DNA from: Streptomyces sp. CB09001 | Lineage (GTDB): Bacteria > Actinomycetota > Actinomycetes > Streptomycetales > Streptomycetaceae | NCBI RefSeq assembly: GCF_003369795.1 | Contig: NZ_CP026730.1 | Location: 6,873,001-6,937,000 of the forward strand | Direction of reading: 5' to 3' | Length of the DNA stretch: 64,000 bases | Shown: piece after piece, positions 1 through 7,153 of the stretch | How the letters are laid out: each line of letters starts with the position of its first letter | Numbering within the stretch: the stretch's first letter is position 1 | Made by a program: the position numbers and the translations under genes | Notes under the pieces: generated by a model | Database searches by the model: none | Seen by the model: only the letters and a program-made list of their open reading frames with translations | Told to the model about the DNA's origin: nothing

Positions 1-375
1 CGGCACGAGCAGTGGCTCATAGTCGCAGCGACTCACTGCCTCCGCCTCGATGACCGCGAAGTTGCGGAAGAAGCGCGGCAGCTTCGCCCGGTCCACCTCG
101 TCCTGGAGAACCTCCAGAACCCCACCCGCCTCCAGCACCCGGTCCGCGGCCCGTGTGAACGCCGCCTTCGCCGGCCGCCGCCCCTGCTCGACCGAGGAGA
201 CCTGCTCCAGCGAGTAGCCGATGGCCTCCCCCAGCTGCTGCTGGTTCAGCCCGGCCCGCTTTCGCAGATGCTGGAGCAACCTCCCGTACGCCGCCCACGC
301 CCCCGGCAGGTCGCCCCCGCCCTCGTCCTTCGCCTTCGCCGCCCGACCGCTCCGCGTCTCCCGCACCGTACTCAT
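1..375 (-). CDS. XRE-family regulator with DUF5753 start (partial)
   Basis: This is the N-terminal 125 codons of a helix-turn-helix regulator cut by the window edge. Reading from the ATG at 375, residues about 26-80 form an XRE-type HTH (AAYGRLLQHLRKRAGLNQQQ, then EAIGYSLEQVSSVEQGRR). They are followed by the start of the DUF5753 effector region (RFFRNFAVIEAEA, YEPLLVP). This pairing is very common in Streptomyces, where such regulators often sit beside a small DUF397 protein or a HATPase protein; a HATPase gene lies about 2.2 kb away. The target is unknown. The call is firm for family, and the C-terminus is not in the window. Confidence 0.85.
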   Translation of the reverse strand, partial: MSTVRETRSGRAAKAKDEGGGDLPGAWAAYGRLLQHLRKRAGLNQQQLGEAIGYSLEQVSSVEQGRRPAKAAFTRAADRVLEAGGVLEVLQDEVDRAKLPRFFRNFAVIEAEAVSRCDYEPLLVP

Positions 376-602
376 GCCTAACGCCCTTCCGTCCCGCAAC
401 GCACCCCGCCCACCCGTACCCCGGGCGGCTCCCGACCGGACCGCCGATACCTTGCTCAACGCACGCCGCGGTGGCCTGGGTACGGCTCCGGACCCGTACA
501 ACACCCGTACCGAGTCCCGTACGACCGCGTGCAGCGAGGGTCGGTTCCCGTCGACGGAAACGGGCTTCGCCCCTTTCCGCACGACGATCGCATCATGGTG
601 AG

Positions 603-1298
603 ATGGGCGCCGTGAGCCAGATATGCAAGTGGTGCGACCGCCCGTTGAAGCAGCGCCGGTGGCGCCGGTACTGCAACCGCCGGCACGCGGTGAAGCACCG
701 GGTGACGAGCTGGATCGACCAGCTGCTGACCACGGTTTGTGACGCGGCCGAGGACCGGATGCCCTGGTCGCCCGGAGGATCGGTCAGGTCTCCGGCAGTA
801 CGAGCCAGATCTCGGATAAGACGAGGCCGTGCTCACCACCACCGCCCCGCAAGGGCAGCCAAACGTGGCCCGGTGCCAGTCGCAGGCCACTGTCCAGGGG
901 CCGTCCCTGCCTCCGCACTCGGGGCAGCCGACGGTTTCGGCCGCCCATACGTCCGGCGCGGGTCTGCTGTAGTGACGGAATCTGCCCGAGTGACGGGCCT
1001 GCCAGGGCTCGACCGGTGGCGTGAGGGGGACGGCTCCGGGCATGTTCGTCGCAGCGAGGGCGGTGAACAGTGCAGTGAGGTCGGGGAGCGGGGCTTCGCC
1101 CGTTTCGGTCGGCGGCGCCACGTGATCCGTCGTCTCCGGCACGATGCCATTCCTCGGAGCCGCAGCCGCGAGGGGCGGATTCGGGGCCGAGTGTCAGGGC
1201 AGCAGGGCGCGGGCGACGGCGGCCAGGAGAGCGGCGGCAGGCGGACTGACGGCACCGGCGTCGCGGTGGTGGACGGGGCGATCCTGAGGATGCGCTGA
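603..1298 (+). CDS. Small zinc-finger-like ORF, 3' end doubtful
   Basis: Only the first 55 or so residues look like a real protein. They contain CKWCDRP, a basic stretch and YCNRRH, a CxxC...C..H arrangement that could bind zinc, then a short helix (VTSWIDQLLTTVCDAAEDRM). After about position 780 the frame stays open to 1298 but runs opposite a better-supported minus-strand gene, and its composition becomes Arg/Gly rich. The original stop has probably been lost, or the reading frame is broken. Either ATG 603 or GTG 612 could be the start; neither has a strong ribosome site. No function assigned. Confidence 0.3.
   Translation: MGAVSQICKWCDRPLKQRRWRRYCNRRHAVKHRVTSWIDQLLTTVCDAAEDRMPWSPGGSVRSPAVRARSRIRRGRAHHHRPARAAKRGPVPVAGHCPGAVPASALGAADGFGRPYVRRGSAVVTESARVTGLPGLDRWREGDGSGHVRRSEGGEQCSEVGERGFARFGRRRHVIRRLRHDAIPRSRSREGRIRGRVSGQQGAGDGGQESGGRRTDGTGVAVVDGAILRMR
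784..1142 (-). pseudogene. Zinc-ribbon-like hypothetical protein, probably frameshifted
   Basis: A GTG at 1142, preceded by GAGG on the minus strand, opens a frame giving MPETTDHVAPPTETGE, then a two-CxxC region (CPECGG near residue 74, CPCG near residue 97). In this frame the protein continues as Arg-rich nonsense to 456. One frame over, however, the sequence reads EHGLVLSEIWLVLPET and stops at 784, a natural-looking C-terminus. The two parts would join if one base were restored near 835-845. I infer a one-base deletion in a small zinc-ribbon protein; a sequencing error is the alternative. Function unknown. Confidence 0.4.
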
Positions 1299-1306
1299 AG
1301 CCGTCT

Positions 1307-1468
1307 GTGACCAATCCCGGAGGGCCGTTCGGTCAGGTCAGGGACGACAACTTCGACCGCGTGACCGACTACCGCACCCCCGCGACGCTCGGACGCAACG
1401 GAAATCCTCCCGCAGAGTTCCAGGTCGATGACTCCTCGTGGGCCGTCACCCTTCGGAGGGCCTCATGA
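1307..1468 (+). CDS. Short ORF overlapping parA start
   Basis: A 53-codon frame (from GTG 1307, or further upstream if truncated) reads through DDNFDRVTDYRTPATLGRNG and ends in TGA overlapping the parA ATG as ATGA. Such an overlap suggests translational coupling and that this was the 3' end of a gene upstream of parA. No upstream start with a ribosome site is visible and a stop lies at 1247-1249, so it is probably a remnant. I do not recognise the family. Confidence 0.25.
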   Translation: MTNPGGPFGQVRDDNFDRVTDYRTPATLGRNGNPPAEFQVDDSSWAVTLRRAS

Positions 1469-2228
1469 GCCGGACGTCGATCGCGCTGTTCAACAACACG
1501 GGCGGAGTGGGGAAAACGACTCTGACCTATCACATGGCGCACATGTTCCGAAGGCTCGGGCTCACCGTGCTGGCCGTCGACCTCGACCCGCAGGCGAAAC
1601 TCACCTCGATGTGCTTGGACGAGACCGAGATCGAAGAGCTCTGGGAGAACCCCTCCGAACTCATCGCGCAGGGCGCCGCTCCGCCCGCCCTGCCCGGGAC
1701 CGGCCGCGTCCGCAGCGGGCAGACCATCGCCGACGGGGTGCGGCCGATCCTGGAGGGCACCGGAGACGTCGCCCCCGTAGAGCCGGCCGAACTGCAGGAC
1801 GGCCTGTGGCTGCTGGCGGGCAGCCTGGACCTGAGCCGCTTCGAGGACAAGCTGTCCAACGAGTGGTTCAAGACCTTCGCCGGCGGCATCGCGGCGATCC
1901 GTACGACCACCGCGTTCCACCGCGTCGTGGAGCAGGCCGCCGCAGCCGTCCACGCGGACATCGTGTTGGTCGACGTGGGCCCGAACCTCGGGGCGATCAA
2001 CCGGTCCGCGCTCATCGCGGCGGACACCGTGCTCATGCCGCTCGCCGCGGACCTCTTCTCCCTGAAAGGGCTCAGCTCGCCCACGACGCACGGAAGCCCA
2101 TGTTCGACCTGAAGGCGGCCGACGGCGCGCTCGGCAGCACCCAGAAGTACGTGCAAACCTGCTATCGGGAGTTCCGCGGACTCGCGGAAGGAGTGCTGGC
2201 CAGGATGGAAGAACTGGCCGCGGAGTGA
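1465..2228 (+). pseudogene. ParA-family ATPase with internal deletion
   Basis: The N-terminal part is a clear ParA/Soj-type ATPase: ISxALFNNTGGVGKTTL (deviant Walker A), VLAVDLDPQAKLTS, then the VLVDVGPNLG and MPLAADLFSLKGL motifs. The start is ATG 1465 with GGAGG ten bases upstream. After FSLKGL the frame runs into a short wrong tail and stops at 2112. The neighbouring frame continues AHDARKPMFDLKAADGALGS and ends at 2228, matching what I know as the C-terminal end of long actinobacterial ParA proteins. A block of perhaps 70-80 residues between these parts is missing and the frame is shifted. No parB follows. Probably non-functional for partition. Confidence 0.7.
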
Positions 2229-2231
2229 CCG

Positions 2232-2290
2232 ACCGGTTCCCCCAGCGGGCGAAACCGGTGGATGGTGCCCTTCCACCGAAGGGCACCATC
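2232..2290 (+). terminator. Hairpins after parA
   Basis: A perfect 12-bp inverted repeat (GATGGTGCCCTT at 2261-2272, AAGGGCACCATC at 2279-2290) with a six-base loop follows the parA remnant. A smaller ACCGGTT/AACCGGT pair (2232-2238, 2253-2259) sits just before it. No U-tract follows, which is usual for Streptomyces terminators. Confidence 0.6.
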
Positions 2291-2548
2291 GCGCGGAACT
2301 ACACAGTCGCGAGCGCCACGAGCACGGCCCACCCGCCCCGACCGACCCGCAGCACGGCGCCGTCGTCTACGGCCTTCGAATCCCGTACACAGACGGCGTC
2401 CGACCGGCGGCCACCTCTACGCCCGGCGCTCCAGCCACGGGCGCGGACTCGTGCACCTGTCGTACGAACCCGTACAGCGGCCGTACCGCGAGCCCGGGTA
2501 CGGAAGTCCGACCTCGCCAGGCCATCTGCGTGACGTGACGGTGGCTCT
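2291..2548. other. Intergenic stretch without recognisable gene
   Basis: Between the hairpin after parA and the HATPase gene I see no convincing coding sequence on either strand; open frames here are Arg/Pro-rich with no ribosome site. It presumably holds the promoter of the HATPase gene, but no clear -35/-10 pair stands out. Confidence 0.4.
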
Positions 2549-3001
2549 GTGAAGCCATCCAATCTCAGGGTCGAGCCATCCGCCGCTGCCCCACACCTCA
2601 CCGTCCTTCTCAGCAGCACTCCACGCGGAGCCCGTCTCGCCCGTCGCCTCGCCGGACAGCAGCTCGCGGCCTGGGGGACCCCGTACGACTCCGAGACGTC
2701 ACAGGCCGTCGCCCTCGTTACGGCGGAGCTGGCGGCCAACGCCATCACCCACGGCCGTAACCCCGGACGCGATTTCCGTCTGACGCTGCTCCACCTGACC
2801 GAGCACGGCGTCGTCCGCATCGAGATGACCGACACTCGCCCGGGTTACCTTCCCCGCGGCCCGGGGGCTGAACCGGCGGCGACCGACGCTGTGTCGGGAC
2901 GTGGACTGCTGCTCGTTGAGACCTACTCCGAACGGTGGGGCTGCGAGGTGCGGGACGCGTACACGAAGACGGTCTGGGCGGAGGTGTTGTGCCCGACCTG
3001 A
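2549..3001 (+). CDS. HATPase-type anti-sigma-factor-like ATP-binding protein
   Basis: A 150-residue single-domain GHKL ATPase of the RsbW/SpoIIAB type. The N box is ELAANAITHG, the G1 box DTRPG and the G2 box SGRGLLLVE, in the order and spacing of Streptomyces RsbW-like proteins. Such proteins bind and may phosphorylate anti-sigma antagonists, or act as partners of XRE/DUF5753 regulators; the actual partner here is unknown. The GTG at 2549 is the likely start. It is a lone gene with no sigma factor beside it. Family assignment is good; the biological role is inferred from family only. Confidence 0.8.
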   Translation: MKPSNLRVEPSAAAPHLTVLLSSTPRGARLARRLAGQQLAAWGTPYDSETSQAVALVTAELAANAITHGRNPGRDFRLTLLHLTEHGVVRIEMTDTRPGYLPRGPGAEPAATDAVSGRGLLLVETYSERWGCEVRDAYTKTVWAEVLCPT

Positions 3002-3102
3002 TTCAGTGCCAGGCAGGCAGTGGGGCCGAGCCTCTGTGGACACCGTGGTACGGGTGCGCCAGGAGAGCCCGCGCCCCGCACGGTGGGGGCCATACTGGGG
3101 CC

Positions 3103-3510
3103 ATGCTCGATCCCATCGGACAGTTGTCGCCGCTCCAGCAACGCCTGTTGCGGGAACTCGACCTCTGCGACCTCCCAGCACCCGAAGCCGAGCCCGAGTC
3201 CTACGCGGTCCGGGACCTCGACGCGGACGAGGTCCGGGAGGCCCTTCCGGCACTGCTGTGGGCCGGACTGGTCGAGCAGCGGGACGGCGACCGGGGCACG
3301 CTTCGCCTCACCGTCACCGGAGCGGCGACTCTGCGTACGGCGGAGTACGACGAGCTGGCGGGACGGTTGAGTGCGGTGGTGTCCTTCGCCGACACCGTCG
3401 GGCGCGGTACGGCGCCCCGCTCCGCCGGACACGCCCTGAGACGGCTCGCGGAGGGGTCGTGGAACCTGGAACGGGCCGAGGCTCATGTCGCGGCCGGCGA
3501 TGGTGCGTAG
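3103..3510 (+). CDS. Hypothetical protein, possible winged helix
   Basis: A 135-residue protein starting MLDPIGQLSPLQQRLLRELD. ATG 3103 is preferred over upstream starts because the upstream part runs through the tail of the HATPase gene and TGGGG precedes this ATG. The pattern (LQQRLLREL, then LDADEVREALPALLWAGLVEQ, then GTLRLTVTGAATL) resembles a winged-helix unit: helix, recognition helix, beta wing. It ends six bases from the convergent methyltransferase gene. No family recognised. Confidence 0.6.
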   Translation: MLDPIGQLSPLQQRLLRELDLCDLPAPEAEPESYAVRDLDADEVREALPALLWAGLVEQRDGDRGTLRLTVTGAATLRTAEYDELAGRLSAVVSFADTVGRGTAPRSAGHALRRLAEGSWNLERAEAHVAAGDGA

Positions 3511-3516
3511 CCGCCG

Positions 3517-6500
3517 TCACGGTTCGTCCGCCGGTCGGTCGAAGTCCAGCACGACGCGTCGGCGGGCACGGTCGGCCCTGGGCTGCGGCGGGAGAACGCC
3601 CGCCGACATGAGGTCGGTGACAGTGACCACCGGGGAGTTCACGATCTTCGTGGTGAGGGCCTGTTGTGCCGGAGCGAGGTCGACCAGGCGGCGCAGGACG
3701 GACAACAGGTCGATCAGCTCCGTGGACCACTCGCTCGGCCACGCCGTGACGTGGAGGTCGTCCAGAGGGCTGGTCTTCCGGCTGGTGGGGGAGGCCTTCC
3801 GGTAGCCGAACCACTTCTTCACGATCCGCATGCTGCCGACCTCGTAGTTCCAGACCTCGGGCGGAACTCCCGTGAAGGTGCCCGGTCCCACGTGGAGGGT
3901 GCCGCTCCCCTCGTCGTACGCCAGCGTGTCGGGCACGGCGGAGCCGATCGGGGTCACGTACCGCACCTGGCGTGGGTCCCCGGGAGGGAAGCCGACATCC
4001 TCCTGCCCGGACGCCGGTGCGGCGGGCGGAGTGCCCCGCTCACCGTAGGTGGCCGCCCACAGAAGCGCATGCCCGACACGGACTGCCTCGCTCCACAGCT
4101 CCGGGTCGCGGCTGAGGGGTAACCGGACGCCCGGGGTGAGCAGTTCCTCGGCGAACTGCTCGGTGAAGGCGCTATGCCCGGCGACGGCCACGGCGTAGGC
4201 GGCGAGGTCGTGCACGGTCACCCCGTCCAGGCCGAGGACACCGGACAGGTACCGGAGCAGACCGGTCGGCACGTTGGCACTGCCGTCCGGGTGAAGGACG
4301 GGGTGCACCCTTCCGCCCCGGCCGTTGAAATGATGCGTGTCCGGGAGCAGCGCCGTCGCCACCAGCGCGGGGCCACGGTCGATCTCGTGGCTGCTCTGCT
4401 GGTTGAGGAACACCTGACCCGGTTGCAAGGACTCCCACAGCTCGGGCCGTGGGCGGTCGAGTACCCGGTTGTCGGCGATGAGCCACTGGCGGTCGAAGCT
4501 GCGCAGGGCGATGCGCAGGAGCGATGGGCGGGTTCCGGCCTCCTTGTCGACGGTTCGGTCGGGGTGCGGGAAGCCCGGCAGACACGCGGCCCGTGTGCCG
4601 AGCCGGCGGTCCGGTGTCTCCTTGAAGAGGAGGGCCTTGGCCTCAGGGGCCTGCTCACCGCCGAGACGGGCCCAGCGCCGCTGGAGGACCGACGGGTGAG
4701 GTGACGTGACCCAGGACCGGTTCGTCTTGCAGCCCGGACTGCCCCAGGGGAACAGCGAGTCCAGCGCCGGGTACTCCTCCCAGCCGGACAACGCCGCCGG
4801 GGTGAAGGGCCGTGTCCCTTGAGTGTGTGCGTCCCGCCAGCCGTCGTCGTCCAGGCCCACCGACCGGAGCTGGGCGAACTTCTCCGCACGCTTGCCGTGC
4901 AGGGCCCGGTAGTGGATGCGAGCGGGGCGGATGGCGTCGTGGTCCGCGCGCCGTACGAAGAGGCAGATGGACAGCGGCTGGGCGACGTGCGGGAAGACGC
5001 GGGTGGCCACGTCCGAGCGTTGTCCCTCGGGCGACAAGTTGATGATCCACCCCTCGTCGCACGTCCGGCGCAGGTAGTCCCGCATGCCCCGCCCGGCTGG
5101 GCCGGTGGCGAAGGCGGACGGGGTGATGAAGCAGACGACGCCGTGCCGGTCGTCCTCGTGGGCGTCGAAGACCTTCCACGTGGCCCAGCGCCAGAAGTAG
5201 ACGTACAGGTTCTTCAGCGCGTGCTCGTAGCGGCCGTTCCCGGGGTGGCGGAAGTCGTCCAGGGGCGGGCGGCCCTGGCCCTTGACGCGCTTCTCGATCC
5301 AGCCGCCGCGGTTCTCGGCCTTGTCGTCGTAGGGTGGGTTGGAGATGACCACGGTGACGGGCACGTTGGCCTTCACGTGGTTGGCGCGGGCACGGGAGAC
5401 CGACAGGGCCGCGTAGGTGGAGGCGAGCTGCTCCTCCTGGACGTAGGGGTCGTCGAGCGTGTCCGTGACGTGGAGGTTGAGCCCGCCCGGCGGGAGTTCG
5501 GCGCCGTGCTTCTTGAGCAGGTCGGCGGCGCGGAGTTCGGCGACCGCGAACGGGCCCATCTGCAGTTCGAAACCGTACAGGCGCCCGGCGAGGCGGCCGA
5601 TCGCGTCTCGCGCCATGGCGTCGCCGGAGCGTTCGGCGGCCTGCCGCGCCACCCGCTCGATGACCGTGTGCAGGTAGGTTCCGGTGCCCATCGCGGGGTC
5701 GACGATGTGGACGGCGTCGTCACCGTAGCCGCGGGCCTTGCCCAGGCGGGTGCGCAGGACCTCCTCGGCGAGGCGCACCATCTCCTCGACCACCTGGTGC
5801 GGGGTGTAGTAGGAGCCGCTGCGCCGGCGCAGGTCGTCGTCGTAGACGGAGAGGAACGACTCGTAGAGGTGCAGGTACGCGTCCCGGTTGCCCTGCCGGA
5901 TGGTCTCCCACTCGACGCGTTCTACGGTGCGGGCGAGGAGGTCCAGGGTCACCTCGAACCGCTCGTTGACGTTGTCGGTGAGGAGCTGGAGGGCCTTTCC
6001 CATCAGGGCGTGACCGGCGTGGAGCTGCCGTCCGATCTCGTGGAAGCTCGTGCCGGTGACCCGGATGCCTTCCGTACGGGCGAGGAGCAGGGCGAAGGTG
6101 ACGGTCTGGGCGTAGCCGTCGGCGAAGGTCGCGTCGTCGGCGGTAGGGAAGAGCAGGCGGCGCCAGTCGCTTCGCAGACCGGTGAAGGGGCGCTCGACGG
6201 TGGGGTCGTCGGCGTCCGTCCCGCTCTCCGCGCGCAGTTGTTCCCGCACGGCCTCGCGCAGGAGCCGGCACAGCGGGGCGATGTGGTGGACGAGGACCGA
6301 GACCCGTCGGACCGCCTGCGGTTCCCAGAGGAGCACCGTTCGTGCGAGCGCGTCGAAGGCGGTCGGATCGGCGGCGGCGAGTTTCGCTCCGGCGGTCTTG
6401 AGCGACCCGGACAGCACCACCTCCTCGCCGACCTGCGTGCCGTACTGGAAGAGGCGCCAGTGAGTGCCGTTGGTGTAGAGCAGGTTCGGCAGGTCGCGCA

Positions 6501-6822
6501 GGCGCTGCCACTGCCGTTTGTCGTGACCGGTGAAGGTGTCGGGGTCGACGCTCTTGCCGGGCCGCTTCACCTCGATGTAGCCGGTGATCTGGGCGTCGAC
6601 GCGTACGGCGTAGTCGGGGCGCACACCGAGGTGCGGTATGCGCGTTTCCGGATGCCAGCTGATCTCGCGCAGGGCGTGGTGCTTCCCCATGGCGCGGAAC
6701 AACTGCTCCAGCGGGCCCCGGATCGCCGCCTCGCGATCACCCGGCCCCGCCAAGCTGCGCTTGCACTCCGCGCCGAACGCCGAGACGGCGTCCTGTAACC
6801 ACTGCAGGCGTGCGTCAGCCAT
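3517..6822 (-). CDS. Single-chain nuclease / N6-adenine DNA methyltransferase
   Basis: An 1101-residue restriction-modification-type protein. Residues about 45-75 carry a PD-(D/E)xK-like nuclease signature (GVRPDYAV then TGYIEVKRPG: D56, E70, K72 counted from the ATG at 6822). The middle is a gamma-type N6-adenine methyltransferase: motif I VDPAMGTGTYLHT near residue 370 and the catalytic NPPYDD near 495. The C-terminal half probably recognises target DNA, as in type ISP or Eco57I-like enzymes, but the helicase domain of type ISP enzymes is absent. The ATG at 6822 has a GGGGGGA site. It faces the CoiA-like gene and shares its intergenic region. It may serve as the adenine methylase (DrmMI-like role) for the DISARM core 23 kb away, or act alone. 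Confidence 0.85.
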   Translation of the reverse strand: MADARLQWLQDAVSAFGAECKRSLAGPGDREAAIRGPLEQLFRAMGKHHALREISWHPETRIPHLGVRPDYAVRVDAQITGYIEVKRPGKSVDPDTFTGHDKRQWQRLRDLPNLLYTNGTHWRLFQYGTQVGEEVVLSGSLKTAGAKLAAADPTAFDALARTVLLWEPQAVRRVSVLVHHIAPLCRLLREAVREQLRAESGTDADDPTVERPFTGLRSDWRRLLFPTADDATFADGYAQTVTFALLLARTEGIRVTGTSFHEIGRQLHAGHALMGKALQLLTDNVNERFEVTLDLLARTVERVEWETIRQGNRDAYLHLYESFLSVYDDDLRRRSGSYYTPHQVVEEMVRLAEEVLRTRLGKARGYGDDAVHIVDPAMGTGTYLHTVIERVARQAAERSGDAMARDAIGRLAGRLYGFELQMGPFAVAELRAADLLKKHGAELPPGGLNLHVTDTLDDPYVQEEQLASTYAALSVSRARANHVKANVPVTVVISNPPYDDKAENRGGWIEKRVKGQGRPPLDDFRHPGNGRYEHALKNLYVYFWRWATWKVFDAHEDDRHGVVCFITPSAFATGPAGRGMRDYLRRTCDEGWIINLSPEGQRSDVATRVFPHVAQPLSICLFVRRADHDAIRPARIHYRALHGKRAEKFAQLRSVGLDDDGWRDAHTQGTRPFTPAALSGWEEYPALDSLFPWGSPGCKTNRSWVTSPHPSVLQRRWARLGGEQAPEAKALLFKETPDRRLGTRAACLPGFPHPDRTVDKEAGTRPSLLRIALRSFDRQWLIADNRVLDRPRPELWESLQPGQVFLNQQSSHEIDRGPALVATALLPDTHHFNGRGGRVHPVLHPDGSANVPTGLLRYLSGVLGLDGVTVHDLAAYAVAVAGHSAFTEQFAEELLTPGVRLPLSRDPELWSEAVRVGHALLWAATYGERGTPPAAPASGQEDVGFPPGDPRQVRYVTPIGSAVPDTLAYDEGSGTLHVGPGTFTGVPPEVWNYEVGSMRIVKKWFGYRKASPTSRKTSPLDDLHVTAWPSEWSTELIDLLSVLRRLVDLAPAQQALTTKIVNSPVVTVTDLMSAGVLPPQPRADRARRRVVLDFDRPADEP

Positions 6823-6925
6823 GGTCCCCCCAGACCTCGGGCCCCGTACGTCAAACGGAGCCAACCCCTCCTGACGCGCAGTATGAGGCAGTATTTGACC
6901 AAACGGCAGGGCGCGTAAATCGGTT

Positions 6926-6942
6926 GGCGCGCTCGGTTCACG
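6926..6942 (-). promoter_or_regulatory. Weak copy of island element
   Basis: Read on the minus strand this is CGTGAACCGAGCGCGCC, 11 of 17 matches to the island consensus and 12 of 17 to the copy at 21518. It lies 104 bases upstream of the methyltransferase start. It is the least certain member of the set. Confidence 0.35.
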
Positions 6943-7059
6943 CGCTCGTACGGTCGCACACGGCCGGAGTGCCCGGTCTCGCCGCAGGTGTGTATGCGTC
7001 GTGAGTGTGCGGCACCCGCATCAGGAGAGCAAGGGTGTACGCGAAATCTCGCAGATTTC

Positions 7060-7088
7060 TTGTGAACTCAGTGCATGAAAAGCATACT
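7060..7088 (+). promoter_or_regulatory. Promoter with island element (copy a)
   Basis: TTGTGA (7060-7065), a 17-base spacer and CATACT (7083-7088) form a sigma-70-like promoter. The element TGTGAACTCAGTGCATG (7061-7077) covers the -35 and most of the spacer and contains the palindrome TGNACTNAGTNCA. Transcription would begin about 60 bases before the CoiA-like gene. Spacing and both hexamers are identical to the promoter at 13352-13380. Confidence 0.7.
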
Positions 7089-7153
7089 TAAGTGGATCGT
7101 GCCACTCCCGCCGTTCGGGCGGACATTCCTCTGACGTCCCACTGCGAGGTCCC

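Larger units (their letters stand above)
6823..7153. promoter_or_regulatory. Divergent promoter region methyltransferase / CoiA-like gene
   Basis: This 331-base gap holds promoters for two genes pointing apart. It contains the island element (7061-7077), a weaker copy (6926-6942), a GAAATC/GATTTC inverted repeat (7043-7048, 7054-7059) just upstream of the main element, and AATACT/CATACT-like sequences on the minus strand near 6885-6900 that could be -10 regions for the methyltransferase. No gene is seen in it. Confidence 0.6.

Noticed and set aside
4819..6798. A 659-codon open frame on the plus strand opposite the methyltransferase gene
   Set aside because: It is Val/Gly/Asp-rich, lacks motifs and a ribosome site, and mirrors the third-position G/C of the real gene.
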